Shown one piece after another: positions 39,401 to 48,292 of a stretch of 64,000 nt of DNA (positions are counted from its first letter, which is position 1; every line of letters begins with the position of its first letter). The stretch lies in the NCBI GenBank assembly GCA_039105265.1, contig JAPFFF010000021.1, forward strand, positions 744,001-808,000, in the 5' to 3' direction. The notes beneath the pieces are model-generated. The model ran no database searches. It worked only from the letters and a program-made list of their open reading frames with translations, and had not been told where the DNA came from. The translations under genes and the position numbers were made by a program. Source of the DNA: Tritrichomonas musculus (lineage: Eukaryota; Parabasalia; Tritrichomonadida; Tritrichomonadidae).

Positions 39401-40146
39401 TGATGAATGGAAAAATCAACGAGTATTTAGAAACAAGTAAATTAAGACTTCCTCAAAAATTGTATTTGAACCAAATCCAAATGAATCAAAATAATGTTGT
39501 TGTTATTTCAGCAACAGTCAAGATAGATGAAGTTTCATGTGATCCGACTTGTATATTCTATCCGCAATTTTCAATGTATCTTAAAGCTTTTTATGGAAAC
39601 CAATTTATTCTTCCCAGATATATTCCTTTCCATAACGGTAATGTAATAAAGGTCATATTGTTTTCTAATAATACAGTAGCTTTCGTATCAACAAAGGATA
39701 GCAATGTGTACTTAGTTTTCCCTGTTGAGCTTATATTGGTAAAAACTCTCAGATCAGAGGATATTCATGTTACAACGCCAATCGGATCTTTCAATATGGT
39801 TAAATATAGCAACCCACAAGCTCCAAACTTGTCAGATTTTATTTATTCCATATTAACAGATGCTTTGTTCTTCGCTCAGGATACTTGCGTTGAATATGAT
39901 GAAGGCGAATCGTTGATGGCAGGCCCGAATAAAGAGAAAAATACCTATATGTGCCTAGTAGTTTACCAACTCATTGGTAAGAAAATGATAGATTTAAGAA
40001 TGATCATTTTAAAGGCGGATTCTAGTAATGAATGCTTCGACTTGGTTCAATCACATATTTCAAACTCCATTCCTTCCGGTTTGGTCTTTTTAAGAGTTAT
40101 TCCTCGCTTGGCGGATAAGGGTGATAATACTATTGAATTTGTATAA
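36424..40146 (+). CDS. Large ankyrin-repeat protein with unassigned C-terminal domain, 1240 aa
   Basis: Residues about 40-830 contain a dozen or more ankyrin units, several with textbook cores: NSPLHYAAA, LTPAHIAAQRGD, CTALHIAAAYDYYEI, GETPLHIACKNGNLDVLK, NTPLHAAVQTKNIGIA and KTPMHMAAQLGCLEIIK. Some are degenerate, and a non-ankyrin insert lies around 470-560. The remaining 400 residues form an all-helical part (about 840-1030), then a beta-rich part, and a tail. Layout and size would fit a DH-PH-type RhoGEF module, but I see no decisive motif and treat this as speculation. The protein is probably a cytosolic scaffold. TTCAGATA precedes the ATG as a possible initiator. It is followed by the tRNA gene on the same strand. 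Confidence 0.9.
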   Translation: MSEPETAPSLQFYHITNTPRLPDTGANAVHFWASTDNLKLLEESGEKSLLVTDWFGNSPLHYAAACSSYICAEHIVKIFPTNHFFNQDKLTPAHIAAQRGDVRMLQILQKAEYLMTDVSECNWTILHFAVLYGHLESVKFILENCDNSMLYTLTDGMETILNSYQRNDFKFYSALDIAQIMKNKEMYDLLLTFHALPSLHSSIMSQNYRAITYFLLSPHSPHKNKLNFSAQYRRCTALHIAAAYDYYEICHSLLMCGASTDLLDVDGYSALDIALIHGATNSAQIILPKCSPERVSAAYCIALDLKITWIFNTFVNFKYDYIDKNGDSLLIRFIKRLTPDTYTEGTKKVANAILRSIQLPALLNTRDQYGATAFHYAAASEIFDFYNFLLNMVKDIDSPVDLNKSTILTYCVCSANRKSYQLINKRFNNAPDNFNMTPALYSLIDGMSDLPGLVNENSLNVGYNINIKGLRDFVNKPRVDSERKIFNYKTNETTTVNCPIINVYSDAFKENFDLNESKRMIQFFDKTDGYLYNCSFVYASVLLTKGKEIKSFTNLIDTVKKMNIQIDLMNHPDKNRRTPLMFAAMLRRYLHVSELINYGADIRFRDVEGNSVWHYVDKESVFKAIYDSRGGDVSITANDVNLKGETPLHIACKNGNLDVLKCFVRIIDDQKILTIPDKDGNTPLDNSLLSNSNNCIEYLHSKGVENRLITAIQNGCTVEEVEKLISHGYPVNSSDRLKNTPLHAAVQTKNIGIASYLVSKGADVSAMNNNSKTPMHMAAQLGCLEIIKILLRNKIDMTALTLENQPFIFASEHKNIKDFLFNYWKRQYYGQRFIEDFIFKSKDTVMAIDMRANMFSLEGLHPDLDKSFKEIITKIIFVLKKIIIMRPRNPKPFSFMYSLHHLLLILTTIDLSSYQELVRKNLVKEGYTTEPQKSLFRTFLYLYPLRWMNYVSKFLEKLPNHLLQDVDDIGIVRNDIFNSINSQVAENNKIFEMMNGKINEYLETSKLRLPQKLYLNQIQMNQNNVVVISATVKIDEVSCDPTCIFYPQFSMYLKAFYGNQFILPRYIPFHNGNVIKVILFSNNTVAFVSTKDSNVYLVFPVELILVKTLRSEDIHVTTPIGSFNMVKYSNPQAPNLSDFIYSILTDALFFAQDTCVEYDEGESLMAGPNKEKNTYMCLVVYQLIGKKMIDLRMIILKADSSNECFDLVQSHISNSIPSGLVFLRVIPRLADKGDNTIEFV

Positions 40147-40625
40147 TTATAAATTTGTTTCAAAAGAAAGTTTTTTTTAATATGATTTTTTTTTTTTTTT
40201 TTACTGTTATTTTGAATAACAAGAAGAGTGAAAAATTAAATTACCGATTCTTATTTATTATTTATTTAGTAAAAAGCTAATAGATTAGGTCTATTTTTTA
40301 TTTTAATCTTATAAAATTTGAATTTTCAAATTAACTAAATTTTATAGGCCTTTGTGTTTATAATTGCTAAAAGAATTATTTATCAAGTTTATATATGTTT
40401 ATCAATGTTATTCAATCTTGAATAATTGGTTGAATAACATTGTCACAAAACCTTGATTAATTGGTTGAATATCATAGACTATATTTAGTCTATGTTTTAT
40501 ACGGTCATTTGGTAATTCTAGTATTATCAGATTAAATTTATAAATATTATTAGATAGACTTAATGGGTATAAATTTTTCATATGGTAATTTATCTGTTTT
40601 GAAATGTTATTTTGAAATGATAGAA
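40147..40625. other. Spacer with hairpins upstream of the tRNA
   Basis: Holds a 13-bp stem CAATGTTATTCAA (40403-40415)/TTGAATAACATTG (40430-40442). It also holds a partly repeated 25-bp stretch (40418-40442, 40453-40478) and a perfect 9-bp hairpin CATAGACTA/TAGTCTATG (40473-40494, loop TATT). No gene. Confidence 0.6.
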
Positions 40626-40698
40626 GGTCTCATAGCTCAGTCGGTAGAGCGTTGTGCTGATAACGCAAAGGTCTAGGGTTCGAGTCCCTGTGGGACCA
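40626..40698 (+). tRNA. tRNA-Ile, anticodon GAU
   Basis: 73 nt forming a full cloverleaf. The acceptor is GGTCTCA/TGGGACC with discriminator A, and the D arm is in TAGCTCAGTCGGTAGAGC (A box). The anticodon stem is TTGTG/CGCAA with loop CTGATAA, so the anticodon is GAT (RNA GAU), reading AUC/AUU. The T arm is AGGG-TTCGAGT-CCCT (B box GGTTCGAGTCC). No intron and no encoded CCA (the next bases are TTT, a likely Pol III terminator). Eukaryotic cytosolic tRNA-Ile normally has AAU (read as inosine), so the GAU form is unusual. The body otherwise looks eukaryotic. Confidence 0.95.
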
Positions 40699-40712
40699 TT
40701 TTTTATTTTTTT
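40699..40712 (+). terminator. Pol III T-run terminator of the tRNA
   Basis: TTTTTTATTTTTTT directly follows the discriminator base, as expected for RNA polymerase III termination. Confidence 0.7.
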
Positions 40713-40730
40713 AGATAATCATTTTATAAT

Positions 40731-40741
40731 TCACTTTCATT
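40731..40741 (+). promoter_or_regulatory. Candidate initiator of the exportin-like gene
   Basis: TCACTTTCATT ends 5 bases before the ATG at 40747 and contains two TCA-Y-T cores. Only about 49 bp separate the tRNA and this ATG, so the promoter must be very short. Confidence 0.4.
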
Positions 40742-40746
40742 TTTAA

Positions 40747-43700
40747 ATGGAGGAAGAAATTAATTTAGATGAAATTGAAAATCTTGTTGATAAATCTATC
40801 AAAGGAGAAGTTACAGTTCTAAATAAATGGTTTGATGATGCAAGTTTCACTCAGAAATGCATTTTTATTTTAAATTCAGAAGATGTTCGATTTAAAACAG
40901 CGTTTTTTGCAATTAATGTTTTATTACGTCATGTTGATCGATTTTTTTGTTTTTGGGAGCCTTCAGTTCGGTATGAGTTTTCGCAATTTATTCTTGGATT
41001 AGCGAATTCAAAAGAAAACCTCCTCAATGAGAATCACCCACTACTGACTTATTATTCAAAGCTTGCTGGAACTGTTATTGCAGAAGGATGGAATAGTGAT
41101 GAACGTTTTCAAGCTTTTTTAGTAGATATTGCCCAAAGCCAGCCTAAATCAATCATAAACAACAAAATTTCGCTGAGCATCTTAGAAGAACTTTCAGAAT
41201 CAATGCGAATTCTTAGGGTTTCTTCGTTTGCCGGAATTCCTTTGGCATCAATCATTAATTTTTCTCTTCAGTCAATAAAATTCTCCGAAAACAACCAAGA
41301 AATAATAAATGCTTCGTTGAAGTCAATTCTTTCTGCACTCAATTTTTATGCAATCGGATATGAGTTTAAAAATGAAGATTTAAAGCGTATAATAGCATTA
41401 GATATTGAAACTCAAAATATTTTATTAAATTCAGAACTAATTCAGCAGCTTTTCTCATTAGCATCAGTCGAACCTGCTCAATGCTTTGAAATTTTAACGA
41501 TAATAGTATCTTGTAAATTTAACATAAACGAAGAAACTAGAAAAAATATGCTTGCCGGCTATGTTAATCAAATTATTAATTGTATTGATTTGGACTTAAA
41601 CTCAGATGCTTTAAATCATTTTTTCCGATTAATTTACCGCTTAAAAATAGAAATTGATCATACATATCAACTTAGGTATGAATTCTCAAAGTTTGTTCAA
41701 AAAGTTTTTGAGAAGTCAGAAAAGATTTTAGATCGGACATCTTCTTATCAAGATGATAGATCAACGATTAGTAATATTTTCTCTTTTTTCGAAACAATAG
41801 ACGAAGAAAAGGAAAAAGGAAAGCCTAAGCTATTTGAATTTTTATTTTATGCTAAACTCAAAATTGTAAAATCTTTTACATTAGCAGCCATGACTTTGCT
41901 TTCACCTAACGAGCAATTTGACTTAAATTCTTTTGGCTTAGATGAATCTGAGCATTTTCATCCTTGGTTCATGTCAATTAATAAAATTGTTAATATAAAT
42001 GCCCCACAAATGCTTGATATACTTTTCACCTCCATTAATGATGATACATTGAATCCTGAACAAGTTGCTTTCATGTGTACAATGATTTTAACAATTTTAT
42101 ACGATCAAAATAAACCGCTTGAAAATTCGATTGATAAATATGTTGAAGCTTTTTCTGATTCAATTATCAGATTATTAGTTGTATATAAGAATTATATACA
42201 ATCGCCTCCTATCATTAATTCTTTTCTTTTATTTTTGAGGCATTTAGAAAAGTATAAATTTTTATTTGGTTCTGATTTTTCGCATAAATTATATTTGAAG
42301 TTTGGTGAAAGAATGAATATTAAAACCAGCGAGCAAATGCTTCAATATCTATTTGAGATACTTTTCACACTTTTCCAAAATTGCGATCAAAAAAAGTATA
42401 TTTTAGATGGATGCAAAGCGCTTTCTTACTTATTCAATGAAAATAAATATTTTCATCCTTATGTAATTCGAGTTCCTCTTGTTTCATATATCGTTAAAAT
42501 TCGTGTCGAAACACCTTTTCCGTTTCTTCTTAAAGAAAGTTTCTCTCAAGCCCGAACTGTTTTTCATAGTTCAATTGCAACTATTCTAGTAAATAAAGAT
42601 GCAGACCAATTACGATCATGCTATCTTTCAATATACGATATGGCACTGACAAAACCAACTCCATCAACAGCGCCTTTAAGTGGCACTATTGACGAGTCAA
42701 TTTGGGGTTTTCTCTGCGATTTCACTGGTTTCTTCAAATTTACCACAAAGAAAGAAGAATTCGATATTTTTTTCTATTATCTTTACACTCATAAGCATTT
42801 TGAATCTCTAATTGGTTATATCAACAAAATTACATCTTTTTCTCCTTCTATTTTAATTCAATTACTAAAATTTTGGAATGCATTACTCGATAATAAAATC
42901 GAATTTCGCCATCACTCAGAAGAAGGAATTATTCTTTTCCATTTCGCTCTTGATTCGCTAAAAACAATTATTAAATTAATTACTCCTGAATTAGCTCCAG
43001 GTGCTGACTTAACACGCAAAACGGTCTATTATATTTTCCGAATTATTAATTCGCTTCTTGCAGCTAATTATGTTCCTTATAAATGTTTTGACAGGTATAA
43101 TGATACGGGTCTTATCGATCTTCTTTCTATTTTTAATCTTTGTCTTGGTGCTGCTCCACCCTCTGAGCTTACTCAATATCCGAAGTTAGAAAAGATTCTT
43201 ATGAAGCTGACTATCACAATATGTTCTCATGAAGATCAACATCACCTTGAAGAAACAGCAAAGCCTGAAGTAATGTGTACTCCTGTTATCCTCGATATTA
43301 TCAATTTTGGTCTTAGATCAAATGATCCCTTTATACGTGAAAATTCGATCAGCTGCTTTTCTGCTTTTATGAAATTCAGAGGAATTTTTGTCAGAGTTAA
43401 AAGTTCAGAAGATTCAAATGAAACCGTTGGTTTGGACTTAAATTCAAACCCAAATGCTGGGCTGATGACTGTTATACCAAAAGAAAAATTGACTCTGACT
43501 TGCTGTGGGTTGTGGAATATGTTACTTGCCAATAGAAAGCAAAATGTCATCGCGTGCATTCAAGATATTTTCCAAAGGCTTCCAGAGATGCTTGAATTTG
43601 TTTATTCAAAAATGGAACAATTTCTAATTCACGATGAACAAGTGGTTGAAAAGTTCAAGATGGCATATGGTGACTTTTTTAATGCATGCTCATTTATGTT

Positions 43701-43803
43701 TCAAAATAGAGATGTTTCGCACTTTTCTGATGAAATAAATAAATTTGTAGATAACGCATTAAAATGCTTGAGAGCACCCACGAGAGTATTTGCTATGGTT
43801 TAA
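40747..43803 (+). CDS. Exportin-like karyopherin (Xpo4/Xpo7-type), 1018 aa
   Basis: All-helical HEAT-repeat protein of importin-beta-family length. The N-terminal segment (FFAINVLLRHVDRFFCFWEP, then SVRYEFSQFILGL and KLAGTVIAEGW) follows the pattern of exportin-4/7 (RanBP16) N-termini, where Ran-GTP binds. Later repeats include LGAAPPSEL and CCGLWNMLLANRKQNVIAC. No other domain is visible. It should shuttle cargo across nuclear pores with Ran. The subclass is inferred from the helix pattern, not from a defining motif. The gene starts 49 bp after the tRNA and is followed after 138 bp by the next plus-strand gene. Confidence 0.78.
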   Translation: MEEEINLDEIENLVDKSIKGEVTVLNKWFDDASFTQKCIFILNSEDVRFKTAFFAINVLLRHVDRFFCFWEPSVRYEFSQFILGLANSKENLLNENHPLLTYYSKLAGTVIAEGWNSDERFQAFLVDIAQSQPKSIINNKISLSILEELSESMRILRVSSFAGIPLASIINFSLQSIKFSENNQEIINASLKSILSALNFYAIGYEFKNEDLKRIIALDIETQNILLNSELIQQLFSLASVEPAQCFEILTIIVSCKFNINEETRKNMLAGYVNQIINCIDLDLNSDALNHFFRLIYRLKIEIDHTYQLRYEFSKFVQKVFEKSEKILDRTSSYQDDRSTISNIFSFFETIDEEKEKGKPKLFEFLFYAKLKIVKSFTLAAMTLLSPNEQFDLNSFGLDESEHFHPWFMSINKIVNINAPQMLDILFTSINDDTLNPEQVAFMCTMILTILYDQNKPLENSIDKYVEAFSDSIIRLLVVYKNYIQSPPIINSFLLFLRHLEKYKFLFGSDFSHKLYLKFGERMNIKTSEQMLQYLFEILFTLFQNCDQKKYILDGCKALSYLFNENKYFHPYVIRVPLVSYIVKIRVETPFPFLLKESFSQARTVFHSSIATILVNKDADQLRSCYLSIYDMALTKPTPSTAPLSGTIDESIWGFLCDFTGFFKFTTKKEEFDIFFYYLYTHKHFESLIGYINKITSFSPSILIQLLKFWNALLDNKIEFRHHSEEGIILFHFALDSLKTIIKLITPELAPGADLTRKTVYYIFRIINSLLAANYVPYKCFDRYNDTGLIDLLSIFNLCLGAAPPSELTQYPKLEKILMKLTITICSHEDQHHLEETAKPEVMCTPVILDIINFGLRSNDPFIRENSISCFSAFMKFRGIFVRVKSSEDSNETVGLDLNSNPNAGLMTVIPKEKLTLTCCGLWNMLLANRKQNVIACIQDIFQRLPEMLEFVYSKMEQFLIHDEQVVEKFKMAYGDFFNACSFMFQNRDVSHFSDEINKFVDNALKCLRAPTRVFAMV

Positions 43804-43941
43804 TTGTATTTATATTATATATTAAATTTTTATTTATTTATTTATTTATTTTATCTTTTACACAATGGAATAAGTATTAAATATAAATTCCTCAATAAAA
43901 ATTGAATACAATTCATTCAATTTAATAGTAAACGTATATAA

Positions 43942-45333
43942 ATGTCTTCTAAGCAGCCTGCTTTTCTACTCTGGGAATGCGCGCTTTGTCCATCAAAAGA
44001 TTGTGATTTTGTTAATAAATTATCTCGAAATTTCAATTTAAATTCTGCCAATTTATCAATTGTTGTTTCGTCAGCATCTCCAAAGGAAGCAAAAGAAAAT
44101 TTAAGTACTATCCCTTCTTCAGTTAGTGATTTATCAATTGCTTATCAAGTAATTACACGATTTGGAAATAACGCTCTTTATGATTCGATTATTGACGTTG
44201 TAACTTTTCTCAAAAAGTACAGTAAAAATTGCATATTTATTTTAGTTACAACTAACTTTCCAGTTTGGATTAATATATTCCAAAGAATGCCACCGAAAAA
44301 TCTAATTTTTGTCTCATCCATTGATCCTCGTTCTTCACTTGACTTTTCTTTCTTGCCACCATCGATATCTAACACAATATTAAAATGGCCAAGTTTAGAA
44401 AATGTATCATCAAGCAAAGGAATTCAGCCAATTGAAATCGAAGAAATAAACGAGCCAAGTCGCCAACAAAAGCAAAAGCCAGCTAAATCTAATACAAAAG
44501 AAATTTTAAATATTAGCGAAAGTGATGATAATGGAATCAATGATATTGACCTTCTTTTAAATAATGAAGCTAACGCATCAGGTCATGAATCACATGCTAG
44601 CCCGCATCAAAAAAACAATGCAAATGAAGTGAGAAATGAAAATGAAGAAGAGGAAGAAGAAATAGAAGCAATCAATGATATTGAATACCAAGATGAAGCT
44701 AACGCTTTGGATAATGTATTGAGCAATGAAAGTGAAAATGAGAATGCATCAAACTCAATGCCAGAAGAAGAATCAGTAGGTAGCCCAATAAGTGTCTCAA
44801 GTCGAAACGTCAAAGGAAAAGTTAATCAGCATGGCCTCTCTTCAACTGGTCAGCCTTTTAACAATAATGAAAAACGCAAAGTTGATAAAAATTCGATAGC
44901 CTCTACACCGCCCCGCAATTCTGCCTACGATAGTGCAAATAATGATTCTGATTATTCATCAATTTCAGCCAGTGGTAACGCTAAAAGAACTACTGGAATA
45001 CCAACAAAAAATCCTTTAACATCCAATAAGCCAGCTTCAAATGCAATAGCTAATAGAATATCTTCTTCTTCCAAGAATTCTGCAATGCAGGTTTCAACTA
45101 AATTTCAGCCTTTAATAGAAGCAATGAAATCGATTGGAAAAGCGATGATAGCTTTAAGTGACTTAGAGGAACAGCTTAAAAAGAAATCAGAAGCATTGAA
45201 CTTGCCAATAGAAAACACAAATGCATATATTGCAAAAGCATCTGATGCTGGTATTATTATTTATGATAAAAGCATTAATTATGTTCGCTTTAAGAATAGG
45301 CAAATGGCTAATGCAACCATTGAATACGTGTAA
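43942..45333 (+). CDS. NYN/LOTUS-like RNA-associated protein, 463 aa
   Basis: The N-terminal 150 residues have the layout of a NYN (PIN-fold RNase) domain: hydrophobic start FLLWECALCP where family members have xFWDIENCxxP, then SLIDVV-type helices and a strand FILVTTNF where the family has LVSxDxDF. The acidic catalytic positions appear changed (WE for WD, TTNF for xDxDF), so activity is doubtful. Residues about 160-375 are Ser/Asn/Glu low complexity with an acidic run. The C-terminal 80 residues (FQPLIEAMKSIGKAMIALSD and SDAGIIIYDKSINYVRF) fit a LOTUS/OST-HTH-like winged helix. NYN plus LOTUS occurs in MARF1/limkain-b1-type proteins that act on mRNA. This assignment is an inference from pattern. 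Confidence 0.6.
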   Translation: MSSKQPAFLLWECALCPSKDCDFVNKLSRNFNLNSANLSIVVSSASPKEAKENLSTIPSSVSDLSIAYQVITRFGNNALYDSIIDVVTFLKKYSKNCIFILVTTNFPVWINIFQRMPPKNLIFVSSIDPRSSLDFSFLPPSISNTILKWPSLENVSSSKGIQPIEIEEINEPSRQQKQKPAKSNTKEILNISESDDNGINDIDLLLNNEANASGHESHASPHQKNNANEVRNENEEEEEEIEAINDIEYQDEANALDNVLSNESENENASNSMPEEESVGSPISVSSRNVKGKVNQHGLSSTGQPFNNNEKRKVDKNSIASTPPRNSAYDSANNDSDYSSISASGNAKRTTGIPTKNPLTSNKPASNAIANRISSSSKNSAMQVSTKFQPLIEAMKSIGKAMIALSDLEEQLKKKSEALNLPIENTNAYIAKASDAGIIIYDKSINYVRFKNRQMANATIEYV

Positions 45334-45554
45334 ATTGATATTGAAATATTTTTTAATATTATTTGTCTTTTTTATTTTATTAATGAAATTTTACAAAAAG
45401 TAAATATTTTGTTTATTGGATTTATTGCTTTTACCAGCTTGACTAGATTTATGTACTGATAACAAATATTTATGTTGAGGTAAAAAACGTTTTTTGATTA
45501 AAAATTATTATACCAAAAACTGTTAACCCTATTAAAAAGTGGCTGTTATTCAGA

Positions 45555-46442
45555 ATGAAAAGAGTATCAATTTTTCTTGACCTTGAAGGAACAATATTTG
45601 ATGGTGTTGATTTTTTGCCTCAATTTAACGATTTCATTGAATCTATATCGAATCGAGAAAATGTTGATCTCTCAATAATCACAAATAGTCCTGGTTTTAC
45701 TTCGCAAGATCTTCAAAACAAATTGGCAGCGCACATTATCAATACCAATATCAAACAAAAATTAAAGATTATTGATACCTCAAAAGTTGTGATTTCGAAT
45801 TTGCTTAAATTAATTAATGATAATCAAATACATTCGATTTTTGCACTGGTTCCTGATTGTTTGTTCATGGACATCAAAAAAGAACTTGGTAATGCAATAA
45901 ACATTTATCGTCCTTCCGATCATGAAGGAATAGCTGAACAAATTGCAGAAAATATTAACTTAAAAAGCGATGTAGATGCTATCATTATTGGTGTTGATGA
46001 AGAAAATTTCAGTTTTTGCACTATTTCATTAGCTGCAAGATATGTAATTGAAAAGAAAGCCCAATTTTTTGTTATCGGAGGAGATCATCAATTTAGAAGA
46101 GGTGATACTTTTATACCTGGAGCTTATGCTTTGGCAACACCTGTTAGAACTGGTGCATTCGTTGATCCGATTATTTTAGGTAAGCCAAACTTAAATAGCT
46201 TAATGGCTAATCCTGAATTTAATGAAATTATGAAATCATCTTCAAGTGATAATGAAATATGGGTGATTGGAGATAATATTGAAACTGATATTAGATTTGC
46301 GGACGAAATTAAGGCTAAATCCATTCTTGTATTAACAGGTGTAGCAAAAAAAGAAGATTTATTAAAGCCAGAATATAGTATGCTTAATCCCACATATGTT
46401 TGCAAAGATTTAAATGAAGTTTTTAATAAAATATTTGAATAA
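45555..46442 (+). CDS. HAD-superfamily phosphatase, NagD/PGP-like (class IIA), 295 aa
   Basis: Motif I is FLDLEGTIFDG with nucleophile Asp9; motif II is ITNSPGF. A class IIA cap domain lies in the middle (about 75-185, with AIIIGVDEENF). The Lys of motif III is in LGKPN, and motif IV is IGDNIETDI (Asp240, Asp245). The size and order match 4-nitrophenylphosphatase/phosphoglycolate phosphatase/NagD enzymes. The second acid of motif I, usually Asp (DxDGT), is Glu11 here. ATTCAGA precedes the ATG as a possible initiator. Likely a cytosolic small-molecule phosphatase; the substrate is unknown. Confidence 0.9.
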   Translation: MKRVSIFLDLEGTIFDGVDFLPQFNDFIESISNRENVDLSIITNSPGFTSQDLQNKLAAHIINTNIKQKLKIIDTSKVVISNLLKLINDNQIHSIFALVPDCLFMDIKKELGNAINIYRPSDHEGIAEQIAENINLKSDVDAIIIGVDEENFSFCTISLAARYVIEKKAQFFVIGGDHQFRRGDTFIPGAYALATPVRTGAFVDPIILGKPNLNSLMANPEFNEIMKSSSSDNEIWVIGDNIETDIRFADEIKAKSILVLTGVAKKEDLLKPEYSMLNPTYVCKDLNEVFNKIFE

Positions 46443-46681
46443 ATTCAATAAATAAAAATATTGAAAGGATAAAATTGAATTTTTCAATTCATTTATTGAA
46501 ATCACGTTTTATTTCTTTCAAAAAATATTCACTTTTGAAATATAGAGTTTCTGTGAATAAATTAAATTTAATTTTCGTTTTGGATAAAGATCGTTCTTCC
46601 GCCTTTTTTTGGTGGAACAAATTATCAGGATCAAAAAATGATTGCGATTCTCATCCAAAAGAATGCGCTTCATCGAGCCAA

Positions 46682-48292
46682 ATGCTTTTTTCACTTATCA
46701 ATATTTCTCCTCCTCTAGCAATTATTTATGAAAGTGCAGAAAACGATCAGATGTTTTGGAATAAATTAATGCAAATTACTAGGAAATTAACAGAGCAACC
46801 AATAATCCCATCGCCTCTCTCAAATTTTTCGGATTTTATTATTTTTTTGTATGATCATCGTTATGAAATGGAAATAAAAACATGTGATCAAGTTATATTT
46901 CTGCTTGAACTTATGCTAGACAATATCACTGAGCATTTTCTACTTTGGCGTTTTCCAGAACTGCTATCAGATCCAGTTCTATATATTAACACATTATATT
47001 ATATGAATGCAAAGCATCATCCGATTATGAGAAATTTTACAACTGTTTATGGTCACATTGACCTGATATTCGATCGTTTTATTCCTCAATTAACCATTAA
47101 TTCGCCAGTTTCATTAATCGAGCTTCTGGTCGCTCTTTTTGTCGAAAAAATACGATTTGTTACAAATTTAACCGACATTGCCGAATCATTATTTGACAAA
47201 CTTATTCCTATTATAACTTCAGAAGTTTGTGTAATAAATAATGTTTCATTAACTATTTCTGCGTTTCGAGCAGCAACATTCATTTTTACTCTCACACAAG
47301 GACGATTTTCACACGATCATCACGTTGACTGGTATAATCAGATATTGGATGCTTCTTTTTCTCAACCAATTATAACCGAAATTGGAATCTTATTTTCTAT
47401 AAATAACAGAATAAATGGGTACTCCAAAGTACAATTATGCAAAGCAATAATTGAGCATATTAAATCTTCAAATAAATCAATCTCTGCATCTTCTTCTTCA
47501 TCTACTGAAGTTCAGAATATATCTTCCTCATCATCTCAATCCTTAATGCTGGACCATATCAATCCAAAATGCCTTTGTTATTTAACTGAGTTGGTTTTAC
47601 TAACAAATGCGAAAAAATGGTTATTTGCTATTCAATTTTTCTTTGAGTTAGGAACATCAAATTTTTTCATACGTCTTGTCATTTTAGAGAATTTGAAACC
47701 ACTCCTTAAAAATGAAGCAAATGTTTCTATTCGTTTATGGGTTACTTTTTATATTAAGCGTTGTTTTCAATTTATTGCTCTTGCCCAAATGTCGAACAAG
47801 TATTCAAAAAGACGGGAAACAATCATCAATTTTTATAATTCATTATATATGCTGAATGTCGAGTATATTAACAAGCAATTATCAATTTGTTACTCTTCAC
47901 TTATGAAATCAGGAAAAATTAATCCACAAGGTCTGATCATTAAAGATGATGAAAATTTTGATCCAGATTTTATACATGAAATAGATCGTATGACAAAAAA
48001 ACCAATTAATTTAAAGCAGCTTTTAACAGATTATAATATCATTGAAAAGAAAATTCCATCACATTTTTCATCGATTTCGTGCAGATCTAATGCAAGCCAG
48101 AATTTTAAACTTCAAGTTAAACCAAGATCAATAAATTCGCAGGGAACATCCCCATTATTTAGGCATTCCAAACCAACAATCACATCTCCTAATCCAAATG
48201 CTAATAAAGCATCACAAACAAGAAACAGATCTTCGATGACTCAATCGAAATCAACTGTCTTTTCATCAGCAAAATATTATCGAAAAAAATAA
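46682..48292 (+). CDS. Hypothetical helical protein, 536 aa (N-terminus uncertain)
   Basis: The frame is open from 46475 or earlier but the first ATG is at 46682. The 69 codons upstream start only from a TTG, and their latter half (DRSSAFFWWNKLSGSKND) looks coding. The true start may therefore be missed, lie in an upstream exon, or use a non-ATG codon. The body (to about residue 430) is helical, HEAT/MIF4G-like in feel (LMLDNITEHFLLWRFPELL, WVTFYIKRCFQFIALAQM) with a Ser-rich loop. The C-terminal 100 residues are Ser/Asn/Lys-rich and basic (TQSKSTVFSSAKYYRKK). I do not recognise a family. It lies about 30 bp after the HAD gene if the longer form is real, and 240 bp after it if the ATG is used. 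Confidence 0.7.
   Translation: MLFSLINISPPLAIIYESAENDQMFWNKLMQITRKLTEQPIIPSPLSNFSDFIIFLYDHRYEMEIKTCDQVIFLLELMLDNITEHFLLWRFPELLSDPVLYINTLYYMNAKHHPIMRNFTTVYGHIDLIFDRFIPQLTINSPVSLIELLVALFVEKIRFVTNLTDIAESLFDKLIPIITSEVCVINNVSLTISAFRAATFIFTLTQGRFSHDHHVDWYNQILDASFSQPIITEIGILFSINNRINGYSKVQLCKAIIEHIKSSNKSISASSSSSTEVQNISSSSSQSLMLDHINPKCLCYLTELVLLTNAKKWLFAIQFFFELGTSNFFIRLVILENLKPLLKNEANVSIRLWVTFYIKRCFQFIALAQMSNKYSKRRETIINFYNSLYMLNVEYINKQLSICYSSLMKSGKINPQGLIIKDDENFDPDFIHEIDRMTKKPINLKQLLTDYNIIEKKIPSHFSSISCRSNASQNFKLQVKPRSINSQGTSPLFRHSKPTITSPNPNANKASQTRNRSSMTQSKSTVFSSAKYYRKK

Noticed and set aside
40626..40698. Possibility that the tRNA is a bacterial contaminant or organellar gene
   Set aside because: A/B boxes, lack of encoded CCA and a Pol III T-run fit a nuclear eukaryotic gene, and it is embedded in continuous host sequence.
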